In this document: positions 29,710 to 39,131 of the stretch, one piece after another
Layout of the letters: each line of letters opens with the position of its first letter
Numbering within the stretch: position 1 is the stretch's first letter
Assembly: GCF_017874595.1 (NCBI RefSeq)
Contig: NZ_JAGILA010000006.1
Span: 310,001 to 374,000 of the forward strand
Length of the DNA stretch: 64,000 nt
From: Sinorhizobium kostiense
GTDB lineage: Bacteria > Pseudomonadota > Alphaproteobacteria > Rhizobiales > Rhizobiaceae
Reading direction: 5' to 3'
Translations under genes and position numbers: made by a program
The notes under the pieces: model-generated
What the model was told of the DNA's origin: nothing
Database searches by the model: none
Seen by the model: only the letters and a program-made list of their open reading frames with translations

Positions 29710-30816
29710 ATGGCCTTTGATCTCGAGCCGGTCGCTTTTGCGGATTTGCCCGGTTGGCAGCAAGACAACCCAGCGCCGGTTATCGCCGCGCTTCGCCGAT
29801 GCCACCGCCAAGTGACCAGGGTGAAGTCGTACAGGACCGGTTCCCTCGGCATTTCGGTCGATGATCTCCTGCCGGCCTTCGGCGCCGCCGGTATGGCACG
29901 CCTTGGGGAGACCGGGGCACGGGCGTTTTTCGAGGAACACTTCCTGCCATTCCGGATTCTCCCCGATGGAAGCGGCAAAGGCTTCGTGACGGCTTTCTAC
30001 GAGCCGGAAGTCGACGTGCGCGCGACCGCTGATGCCGACTTCCGTTTCCCTTTCTATCGGCGCCCGGATGATCTGGTCGATCTCGACGACGATGCCCGGC
30101 CGGAAGGCATGGATCCGTATTTCGCCTTCGGAAGGCTTCGCGACGGTACGATCGAGGAATATCCGGACCGGCGGGCGATCGATCAGGGCTTCCTCGCCGG
30201 TCGCGGTCTCGAGATCGCCTATGCGCGTTCCAAGGTCGATGTTTTTTTTGCGCATGTGCAAGGCGCCGCGCGGCTCATCTATCCGGACGGCTCGCGCCGG
30301 CGGATCACCTATGCGGCAAAGACGGGACATCGCTTCTCCGCCATCGGCCGGCTCCTCGTCGATCGCGGCGAAATCGAAGCCGCGAGCGTGTCGATGGCGA
30401 GCATCCGCGGCTGGCTTGCCGCCAACCCGGAGCGCGTCGACGAGGTTCTCTGGCACAACCGGTCCTTCATCTTTTTCCGCGAGGCGCCGGTCGAAGATGC
30501 CGATCTTGGGCCGATTGCGGCAGCCAAAGTGCCGCTGGAGCCGGGACGCTCGCTGGCCGTAGACCGCCTCATCCATACGTTCGGCGTTCCCTTCTATATT
30601 GCGAGTGCGACGCTGACCCATCTCGACAATGGCCGCTCCTTCGGACGGCTGATGCTGGCGCTCGACACCGGTTCGGCGATCGTTGGCCCAGCGCGTGGCG
30701 ATATCTTCACCGGCTCAGGTGAGGCCGCCGGCAATCTCGCAGGCTCGGTGCGCAACGAAGCGGACTTTTTCGTCCTCGTGCCGCGCGCGGCAGCGGCCAG
30801 ATATCGCCATGGCTAA
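29710..30816 (+). CDS. mltA: Membrane-bound lytic murein transglycosylase A
   Basis: 368 residues with the MltA barrel domain (GFVTAFYEPEVDVRATADADFRFP) and the C-terminal 3D domain, whose catalytic aspartate lies in LMLALDTGSAIVGPARGDIF. It cleaves glycan strands forming 1,6-anhydromuramic acid. No clear signal peptide is visible in the N-terminus (MAFDLEPVAFADLPGW), unusual for a periplasmic enzyme, although GAGAGG before the ATG supports the start. The stop overlaps the smr start by 8 bases. Confidence 0.9.
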   Translation: MAFDLEPVAFADLPGWQQDNPAPVIAALRRCHRQVTRVKSYRTGSLGISVDDLLPAFGAAGMARLGETGARAFFEEHFLPFRILPDGSGKGFVTAFYEPEVDVRATADADFRFPFYRRPDDLVDLDDDARPEGMDPYFAFGRLRDGTIEEYPDRRAIDQGFLAGRGLEIAYARSKVDVFFAHVQGAARLIYPDGSRRRITYAAKTGHRFSAIGRLLVDRGEIEAASVSMASIRGWLAANPERVDEVLWHNRSFIFFREAPVEDADLGPIAAAKVPLEPGRSLAVDRLIHTFGVPFYIASATLTHLDNGRSFGRLMLALDTGSAIVGPARGDIFTGSGEAAGNLAGSVRNEADFFVLVPRAAAARYRHG

Positions 30817-31363
30817 GGACAAGAAGCTTACGGCGGAAGACCGCATCTTGTGGGGCAAGGTCGCGCGCTCGACCAGGCCGATGCCCGGTCGGCTCGACGA
30901 ACTTGCCGATCTGCTGGGAGAAGAAGAGCAATCGCCGTCGGCGGTGCAGCAGCAAGGGTCCGCGACGCCAGCGGAAAAGCCGGAGCGGGGTTTTACCTTG
31001 AGCGGCAAGCCCGATCACCGCCATCATCCGCTCGAAAGACCGGTCAAGCGCAAGTTGCAGAAAGGTACGCTGGCGCTCGAAGCGCGCATCGACCTGCACG
31101 GCATGATCCAGAGTGAGGCGCATGGATTCTTGCTGCAGTTCTTGCTGAAGGCGCATGAACGCGGGCTCAGGCACGTCCTCGTCATCACCGGGAAGGGTAC
31201 GTCGCTCGGCAGCGACGGCGCCTTGAAGCGGGCGGTTCCGCTGTGGTTCTCGTTGCCGGAATTCCGGCCGTTGATTTCCTCCTATGAGCCGGCGGCCAGA
31301 AACCATGGCGGCGATGGGGCTCTTTATGTGCGCCTGGCCCGGACCAGGGGGCGGGCATCATGA
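30809..31363 (+). CDS. Smr-domain protein
   Basis: 184 residues. A disordered N-terminal half (KKLTAEDRILWGKVARSTRP, then a P/E-rich stretch) precedes a C-terminal Smr domain: ARIDLHGMIQSEAHGFL (DLHG motif), VLVITGKG and a terminal segment ALYVRLARTRG. Smr domains act as endonucleases or RNA-binding modules, and the role here is unknown. The start overlaps mltA and the stop overlaps the XRE gene (ATGA), so the three are coupled. Confidence 0.88.
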   Translation: MAKDKKLTAEDRILWGKVARSTRPMPGRLDELADLLGEEEQSPSAVQQQGSATPAEKPERGFTLSGKPDHRHHPLERPVKRKLQKGTLALEARIDLHGMIQSEAHGFLLQFLLKAHERGLRHVLVITGKGTSLGSDGALKRAVPLWFSLPEFRPLISSYEPAARNHGGDGALYVRLARTRGRAS

Positions 31364-31737
31364 CGCCCTTCGGTGAAGCCATGCGCGATCTGCGCCGCCG
31401 CAAGGGCGCCTCGCAGAAAGAGATGGCGGCGGCAATCGGGGTATCGCCCGCCTATCTTTCGGCACTTGAGCACGGCAAGAGGGGCGCGCCGAGTTTCGAC
31501 TTCCTGCAGCGCGTCGCCGGATACTTCAACGTAATCTGGGACGAGGCGGACGAACTCTTCCGCATCGCCCGAATTTCCGATCCCCGGGTGGTGCTCGACA
31601 CGTCCGGTCTGCCGGCCGGACATACCGCCTTTGCCAACCGGCTGAGCGAGCGGATTCGCGATCTGCCGGAGGAGGCGATCGAGGCCATGGAAGATATTTT
31701 GGAAAAAGCCACATTTCCTGATAATGACAGGGGATAA
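31360..31737 (+). CDS. XRE-family helix-turn-helix regulator
   Basis: 125 residues with an HTH_3 domain in the first 60 (FGEAMRDLRRRKGASQKEMA, VSPAYLSALEHGKRGAPSF) and a helical C-terminus (LSERIRDLPEEAIEAMEDIL). It follows mltA and smr with overlapping ends and precedes gyrB. Its target is unknown; cell-wall or stress control of its own operon is a guess. Confidence 0.87.
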   Translation: MTPFGEAMRDLRRRKGASQKEMAAAIGVSPAYLSALEHGKRGAPSFDFLQRVAGYFNVIWDEADELFRIARISDPRVVLDTSGLPAGHTAFANRLSERIRDLPEEAIEAMEDILEKATFPDNDRG

Positions 31738-31770
31738 AGCCCACCTCGCCCGCGACCTGCGGGTCGGGAT

Positions 31771-31799
31771 TTGGAACCCGTGGACAAATTTTCTATAGT
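31771..31799 (+). promoter_or_regulatory. Predicted gyrB promoter
   Basis: TTGGAA (31771-31776), a 17-base spacer and TATAGT (31794-31799) form a good sigma-70-type promoter about 73 bases before gyrB. The spacer contains, on the minus strand, TTGTCCACG (31779-31787), one base from the DnaA-box-like TTGTCCACA of the putative origin. Confidence 0.65.
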
Positions 31800-31814
31800 C
31801 CGCGAGGCATCTCG

Positions 31815-31844
31815 CGCCCGTGATTCGTCAACAAATCACGGGCG
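31815..31844 (+). promoter_or_regulatory. Hairpin in the gyrB 5' leader
   Basis: A perfect 11-bp stem CGCCCGTGATT / AATCACGGGCG with an 8-base loop lies between the predicted promoter and the gyrB start, about 28 bases upstream of the ATG. No U-run follows, so it is not a simple terminator. Confidence 0.6.
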
Positions 31845-31866
31845 TCCGAAACCTGGAAAGACCTGA

Positions 31867-34308
<2,442 letters not shown>

Positions 34309-34332
34309 CGCTGCCGCCGCGCGAATACATGA

Positions 34333-34370
34333 GTCCCGGGGCGGTACACCGCGCCGGGACTTTTCTTTTT
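34333..34370 (+). terminator. Rho-independent terminator of gyrB
   Basis: GTCCCGG pairs with CCGGGAC, with an inner GCGGT/ACCGC stem, followed by TTTTCTTTTT. It starts 25 bases after the gyrB stop. Confidence 0.9.
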
Positions 34371-34374
34371 GGGC

Positions 34375-34980
34375 TCAGGCGCCGTTGAACCGGCCTTCGA
34401 AGACGAACTCGCCGATAGGCTTGCGCTGGCTTGGCTTCTCGCGCTGACGCAGATCCTCCGGCAATGTGGCGGGATCGGCAAGCCTGCCGATTGCGACGGC
34501 CGCTTCGACACGATTGTGCGCGGGTACCTCGAGTACCCGCATCGCTCTGTCGCGGTCGATGCCCCCCATGCCATGGGCATGCCATCCGGCGAGCTGTGCC
34601 TGCAGGGCCAAGGCGAACCACGCGGCGCCGGTGTCGAAGGCGTGGCTATAGGAGGGCCGGACCTCGCCGGTCGAAGTTGTCCTGTGTGTTCTCGAAAGGA
34701 TGAATACAAGCGCCGAGGCATTTCTCGCCCAGCGCTGGTTGCCTTCGTCGAGCGTGGCGAGCAGCGGAGCGAAATATTCGGTGCCGCGGCGAGCGTAGAC
34801 GAAGCGCCAGGGCTGGAGATTGCTGGCGGAAGGCGCCCAGCGCGCCGCCTCGAAAAGCGCAAGCAGATCCGTTTCCCCGATTTCCTCGCTGGTAAAGGCG
34901 CGCGGCGACCATCGTTCGAGAAATATGGAATGGATCGGGTGGTCGGCTCTTCGTTGGTTGATTTCTGTCACGGACAACAT
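34375..34980 (-). CDS. Nitroreductase-family flavoprotein
   Basis: 201 residues with FMN-binding nitroreductase motifs: RWSPRAFTSEEI, EAARWAPSASNLQPWRFVYA and, near the C-terminus, VAIGRLADPATLPEDLRQRE. Such enzymes reduce nitro compounds or quinones using NAD(P)H; the substrate is unknown. The start at 34980 (MLSVTEINQRR) has AAGG directly upstream, and the longer frame from 35178 is not protein-like. It is convergent with gyrB, its end nearly touching the gyrB terminator. Confidence 0.87.
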   Translation of the reverse strand: MLSVTEINQRRADHPIHSIFLERWSPRAFTSEEIGETDLLALFEAARWAPSASNLQPWRFVYARRGTEYFAPLLATLDEGNQRWARNASALVFILSRTHRTTSTGEVRPSYSHAFDTGAAWFALALQAQLAGWHAHGMGGIDRDRAMRVLEVPAHNRVEAAVAIGRLADPATLPEDLRQREKPSQRKPIGEFVFEGRFNGA

Positions 34981-35478
34981 CCTTATCTTGCAAGCAGATC
35001 TGCTTGGGAGGAGCGGATTCGTCGCGACGCTACATAAGTTATGGCAGCGTTGGAATTCACAGGATGGAGAGGAGAGCGGGCGAACCAACCGTCGGTGAGC
35101 CGGCGGAATGGGCGCCACTCTGTCTGCTTTTTGGGTTATCATGGACTTGCTGAACTGCGCTAGATGATCCGCAACCATGTCCCCTGGACGAAGCCCGCGC
35201 GGAACGGCCCAGGCTTTGGGATCATTGCCGAACCGGCCCTGGCGCTCTTCTCACAACGCTCCGTTCCGCCTCAACCATGATCGGATGCGAACGACCATGA
35301 CCGTGCATTCCTGGAGGGAATCAATGACGACCGGTATACCGGCGCAACCCATCAGGGATGGGTGCATCGCTTGCAAGCATCGTGCAGGCAGATGGAGAAA
35401 CGGCATTGCGGGTGATTGTCGAACCGAACAAAAAAGTTGTATAAGTTCTGTAGATTTCATTCCGAGGAAGGACGCGCC
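34981..35478. other. Intergenic stretch upstream of the nitroreductase and the aldehyde dehydrogenase
   Basis: No credible gene. It must carry two divergent promoters. For the aldehyde dehydrogenase a candidate is TTGTCG (35416-35421), an 18-base spacer and TATAAG (35440-35445), about 34 bases before the coding start. A frame of about 100 codons on the plus strand (35177-35482) has no recognisable features and runs through this promoter. Confidence 0.5.
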
Positions 35479-36933
35479 ATGAATCTGAAAGACCCGTCGC
35501 TGTTTCGCCAGGCCGCTCTCGTGGGCGAGAATTGGATCGAGGCCGACCCAAAAAATGCGATCGAGGTGAGCAATCCGGCGACCGGCGAGATCATCGGCCG
35601 CGTACCGAAGCTCGGCGCCGCAGAAACCCGTGCCGCGATCGAAAGCGCGGCGCGGGTGCAGAAGGGGTGGGCGGCGAGGACCGCCAAGGAGCGTTCGTCG
35701 ATTCTCCGCCGCTGGTTCGAGTTGATGATCGAGAACAAGGACGATCTCGGCCAGATCCTGACCATCGAACAGGGCAAGCCGCTCGCCGAGGCGACTGGCG
35801 AGATCGTCTATGGCGCGAGTTTCATCGAGTGGTTTGCCGAGGAGGCGCGCCGCGTCTATGGCGACCTCGTGCCGGGCCACCAGAAGGACAAGCGGATCCT
35901 GGTGATGAAGCAGCCGATCGGCGTCGTCGCGGCGATCACGCCCTGGAACTTCCCGAATGCGATGATCACCCGCAAGGCCGGCCCCGCCTTTGCCGCCGGT
36001 TGCGCCATGGTCCTGAAGCCGGCCGCGCAGACGCCGTTTTCGGCGATTGCCATTGCCGTGCTTGCCGAGCGCGCCGGCATGCCGAAGGGGCTTTTCTCGG
36101 TGATCACCGGTTCGGCCCGCGACATCGGCGCCGAGATGACCTCGAACCCGACCGTGCGCAAGCTGACCTTTACCGGCTCGACGGAAGTGGGCGCCGAGCT
36201 CTACCGCCAGAGCGCCACGACCATCAAGAAGCTCGGACTTGAACTCGGCGGCAACGCGCCGTTCATCGTCTTTGACGATGCCGATCTCGATGCGGCCGTC
36301 GAAGGCGCCCTCATTGCCAAGTTCCGCAACAACGGGCAGACCTGTGTTTGCGCCAACCGCCTCTATGTGCAGGACGGCGTCTACGAGGCCTTTTCGGAGA
36401 AGCTTACGGCAGCCGTCGCCAGGCTCAAGACCGGCAACGGCATGGAAGAGGGCGTTATCCTCGGACCGCTGATCGATCAGCCGGCGCTCGCGAAAGTCGA
36501 GGAACACGTCGCCGACGCGCTTTCGAAGGGCGCGCGCGTCCTTCAGGGCGGCAAGCGACACGCCCTCGGCGGCACCTTTTACGAAGCGACGGTGTTGACG
36601 GATGTCAATCAGGCAATGGCGGTTGCGCGGGAGGAAACCTTCGGCCCGGTCGCGCCGCTCTTCCGCTTCAAGGACGAGGCGGATGTAATCGCCCAGGCGA
36701 ACGACACCGAATTCGGCCTTGCCTCCTATTTCTACGCCAAGGACCTGGCGCGGGTCTTCCGTGTGGCCGAGGCGCTCGAATACGGCATGGTCGGCGTCAA
36801 CACCGGTCTCATCTCGACCGCGGAGGCACCCTTCGGCGGCGTCAAACTCTCCGGCCTCGGCCGCGAGGGCTCGAAATATGGCATCGAAGAATTCACCGAG
36901 ATCAAATATGTCTGCCTCGGCGGTATCGCCTGA
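35479..36933 (+). CDS. gabD: NAD(P)-dependent aldehyde dehydrogenase, succinate-semialdehyde dehydrogenase family
   Basis: 484 residues with all ALDH hallmarks: ITPWNFPNAMITRK, FTGSTEVGAEL, general base Glu255 in LELGGNAP and nucleophile Cys289 in NNGQTCVCANR. The closest family is succinate-semialdehyde dehydrogenase (GabD). At the head of the sugar-acid cluster it could equally oxidise an aldolase product such as lactaldehyde. GGAAGGA sits before the ATG at 35479. It has its own promoter and a terminator, so it is a separate transcript from the aldolase. Confidence 0.88.
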   Translation: MNLKDPSLFRQAALVGENWIEADPKNAIEVSNPATGEIIGRVPKLGAAETRAAIESAARVQKGWAARTAKERSSILRRWFELMIENKDDLGQILTIEQGKPLAEATGEIVYGASFIEWFAEEARRVYGDLVPGHQKDKRILVMKQPIGVVAAITPWNFPNAMITRKAGPAFAAGCAMVLKPAAQTPFSAIAIAVLAERAGMPKGLFSVITGSARDIGAEMTSNPTVRKLTFTGSTEVGAELYRQSATTIKKLGLELGGNAPFIVFDDADLDAAVEGALIAKFRNNGQTCVCANRLYVQDGVYEAFSEKLTAAVARLKTGNGMEEGVILGPLIDQPALAKVEEHVADALSKGARVLQGGKRHALGGTFYEATVLTDVNQAMAVAREETFGPVAPLFRFKDEADVIAQANDTEFGLASYFYAKDLARVFRVAEALEYGMVGVNTGLISTAEAPFGGVKLSGLGREGSKYGIEEFTEIKYVCLGGIA

Positions 36934-36940
36934 TGTCCTG

Positions 36941-36975
36941 AACCGGCCGGAAAGCTCTGGCCGGTTTTTTCTTTT
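36941..36975 (+). terminator. Rho-independent terminator of the aldehyde dehydrogenase gene
   Basis: AACCGGCC / GGCCGGTT with a 10-base loop followed by TTTTTCTTTT, 8 bases past the stop. Confidence 0.9.
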
Positions 36976-37014
36976 GCCGGTAAGAGATTAGCCAAACGGT
37001 TGCGGTGTGGAATG

Positions 37015-37113
37015 CCCCTCATGCGGCCTGCCGGCCACCTTCTCCCTCCTCGCGGTGAGAAGTGTCGGTCCACCTCCGCAGCGGCTGCGGAGGACGGGCA
37101 GGCGGATGAGGGG
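37015..37113. repeat. Nested palindromic element (RIME-like)
   Basis: Outer arms CCCCTCAT..GCCTGCC (37015-37032) and GGGCAGGC..ATGAGGGG (37096-37113) are inverted copies with two non-pairing positions. Between them lies an inner perfect hairpin CCTCCGCAGC / GCTGCGGAGG (37073-37093). This double-palindrome layout matches what is described for rhizobial intergenic mosaic elements. A shorter relative is at 40654-40705. Confidence 0.7.
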
Positions 37114-37165
37114 CAACCGGCTTCCGCAATCTTGCCTGGAATGGATCGTCAAAGGAGAGTGGTCA

Positions 37166-37966
37166 ATGCCGGCCCCCAAGAACCCCTTCAAAGCGGCGCT
37201 CCGCGAAAATCGTTTCCAGCTTGGACTGTGGGTGGCGCTTGCCAGCCCCTATGCCGCTGAAGTCGTGGCTGTCAGCGGTTATGACTGGCTGCTGATCGAC
37301 GGCGAGCATGCGCCGAACGACCTGCCGCTGCTCGCGGCGCAGTACGGTGCGATTGCGGGGCGCGGCAGTCATCCGATCGTCCGCCTCCCCGTCGGCGATA
37401 CCGCGCTCATCAAGCAGGTGCTCGACACCGGGGTCCAGACGCTGCTCATCCCGATGGTCGACAGCGTCGAGCAGGCGCGACAGCTCGTGCGAGCCGTGCG
37501 CTACCCGCCGCTGGGCGTCCGTGGCGTCGGTGCGGCGCTCGGGCGGGCCACGAATTTCGGCCGGATCGCCGATTATCTGGGGAATGCAAACGAGGAGGTC
37601 TGCCTGCTGCTGCAGATCGAAAGCCGGGCGGGCCTGAAGGCCATCGACGAGATCGCGGCGCTCGACGGCGTCGACGGGCTGTTCGTCGGACCGGCGGATC
37701 TCGCCGCCGATATGGGGCACCTCGGCAATCCCGGCCACCCGGAGGTCCGCGCCGCGATCGTCGATGCCTTTGCCCGGATCAAGAGCGCCGGCAAGGCGCG
37801 GGGGATCCTGACGCTCGATCTTGCTCAGGCTCATGACTACCGCGCGCTCGGCGCCGACTTCATGGCGATCGGCACCGATGTCACCCTTCTCGTCAGCGCG
37901 ACCGAACGGCTGCGCCGGGAATTCGTCGGAGAGACGGAGCCGGCGCGAAGCGAATCCGGCTACTGA
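37166..37966 (+). CDS. HpcH/HpaI-family class II aldolase (2-keto-3-deoxy acid aldolase)
   Basis: 266 residues of the HpcH/HpaI family: FQLGLWVALASPYAAEVVA, WLLIDGEHAPNDLP, a conserved arginine segment (IVRLPVGD), QTLLIPMVDSVEQAR, a metal-ligand region LLLQIESRAG and FVGPADLAADMGHLG. Relatives cleave 2-keto-3-deoxy sugar acids, 4-hydroxy-2-oxoheptanedioate or 2-keto-3-deoxy-L-rhamnonate/fuconate to pyruvate and an aldehyde. Inferred role: cleavage step of the sugar route in this cluster. AAGGAGA precedes the ATG at 37166. It is convergent with the GntR gene. Confidence 0.88.
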   Translation: MPAPKNPFKAALRENRFQLGLWVALASPYAAEVVAVSGYDWLLIDGEHAPNDLPLLAAQYGAIAGRGSHPIVRLPVGDTALIKQVLDTGVQTLLIPMVDSVEQARQLVRAVRYPPLGVRGVGAALGRATNFGRIADYLGNANEEVCLLLQIESRAGLKAIDEIAALDGVDGLFVGPADLAADMGHLGNPGHPEVRAAIVDAFARIKSAGKARGILTLDLAQAHDYRALGADFMAIGTDVTLLVSATERLRREFVGETEPARSESGY

Positions 37967-38845
37967 TTACGGGATGGACTGTAAGAGCGTCTCGCGCGCA
38001 GACTGCAGGTGCCGGCGGCAGGCCTGCTCAACCTGATTGGGATCTCGCGACTGGAGCGCGGCGATATAGTCGAGATGTTCTTCCAGTGCGCGGGCATTGC
38101 GTTGGCGCGCATTCGCCTTGTTCCACTGATAATGATAGTGGAAGACGATCGCGATCACGTCGTAGAAATCGACGATAAAGCGGTTGCTCGAGGATTTGTG
38201 AACCAGCAGGTGAAAGCGCTCGTCGAGCTCGGAAAACTCCGTGTAGCGGTTGTCGACATCCGCGAGCATGTCCCGGTGGACCGCCTCGATTTGCTTCAGC
38301 TCCTCCCAGGCGGGATCGTCTTCGGGAAGCGTGACGAAACGCGCGGCGGAGCGAAGCTCGAACATCTCCCTGACTTCCGTCAGTTCAAGCGCGAAGTCGC
38401 GGGTAAAGCCTTTGAGCACCCAATGGCTGTTCGGCCGCTTCTCGATAAGCCCGAAGCGGCTGAAGCGGATCAGGAATTCGCGCACGCTGGTGGTGCCGGT
38501 GCCGATCTCGCGCGCCAGTTCAAGCTCGTTGATCTGCATGCCGGGCTCGGCACCGCCCGCGAGAATCCTGCGCATGAAGGTGCGCTCGATCCGTTCGGCG
38601 AGGGAATCGGTCTCCTCCGTCGGGAAGTAGTCGGACGGTTCCGGGCGTCTGAGCACGGTCTTGCGTCGTTTGTCCCAGTTGATGAGATCGAGTTCCTCGC
38701 ATCGCGCAAGGATCGCTCGAACCGTGGTGCGGCTCACGCCGAGTGATTGGCCGAGCTCCGGTTCCGACGGCAGCGCCGAGTTTTCCGCCAGCAATGTCAG
38801 GCAGCGGTTGAAGGCATCCTTGAAGACGGTGTTCTGTTTCGCCAT
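37967..38845 (-). CDS. GntR-family regulator with two winged-helix domains and an FCD domain
   Basis: 292 residues. Residues about 8-68 form one GntR-type winged helix (LPSEPELGQSLGVSRTTVRA). Residues about 80-140 form a second (QINELELAREIGTGTTSVRE, then SRFGLIEKRP). An FCD ligand-binding domain follows at about 150-285, with metal-ligand-type DERFHLLVH and EEHLDYIAAL. Usual FadR-type regulators have only one winged helix. It is divergent from the dehydratase operon and is the obvious candidate repressor of that operon and the ABC operon; the ligand is probably a sugar acid intermediate. Confidence 0.88.
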   Translation of the reverse strand: MAKQNTVFKDAFNRCLTLLAENSALPSEPELGQSLGVSRTTVRAILARCEELDLINWDKRRKTVLRRPEPSDYFPTEETDSLAERIERTFMRRILAGGAEPGMQINELELAREIGTGTTSVREFLIRFSRFGLIEKRPNSHWVLKGFTRDFALELTEVREMFELRSAARFVTLPEDDPAWEELKQIEAVHRDMLADVDNRYTEFSELDERFHLLVHKSSSNRFIVDFYDVIAIVFHYHYQWNKANARQRNARALEEHLDYIAALQSRDPNQVEQACRRHLQSARETLLQSIP

Positions 38846-38922
38846 GCGCGGTTTTCGGCCCGTTGATGTTGATCGGAGTACCGACGTTCCGGGAGCTGAC
38901 GCAAGTCGGCAACGGGTTCGGT

Positions 38923-38983
38923 CTACAGCGCCCGCGTCTTATCAGACGCGCAAAGTTCGCTGTAGCACTTTGATTTGCTGCAT
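38923..38983. repeat. Dispersed rhizobial palindromic element, copy 2 (inverse orientation)
   Basis: CTACAGCG and CGCTGTAG ends enclose CGCGTCTTATCAGACGCG, then GCACTTTGATTTGCTGCAT. It is the reverse complement of the second half of the element at 42991-43095. It sits in the gntR-dehydratase divergent region. Confidence 0.75.
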
Positions 38984-39054
38984 GTCTTCTCCTCCGGGTC
39001 TGCCGCGAGCCAAGTCCACTGGCAGCACTGTTGCGATGCAAGACATAATAACCA

Positions 39055-39088
39055 TTGACGCAAATCTGTCTATTGTGGATAAAAGACA
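39055..39088 (+). promoter_or_regulatory. Promoter and operator of the dehydratase operon
   Basis: TTGACG (39055-39060), 17 bases and GATAAA (39078-39083) form a promoter. Overlapping its spacer and -10 is a 22-bp imperfect palindrome (39067-39088) with arms TGTCT and AGACA. A closely related palindrome lies before the ABC transporter operon, consistent with repressor binding by the divergent GntR protein. Confidence 0.65.
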
Positions 39089-39131
39089 AAACACATGCGG
39101 CTGCATTGCCGTCGAACCGGAGGCCCAGAGT

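Noticed and set aside
28759..30621. 620-codon antisense frame over the Tim44 and mltA genes
   Set aside because: Arises from third-position GC bias opposite true genes; no recognisable motif.
34375..34980. Nitroreductase gene as BluB (cobalamin ligand synthesis)
   Set aside because: The general FMN nitroreductase motifs are present but I see no cobalamin gene context or BluB-specific support, so only the family is claimed.
35177..35482. 101-codon plus-strand frame before the aldehyde dehydrogenase
   Set aside because: No domain, weak ribosome site, and it crosses the predicted promoter of the next gene.
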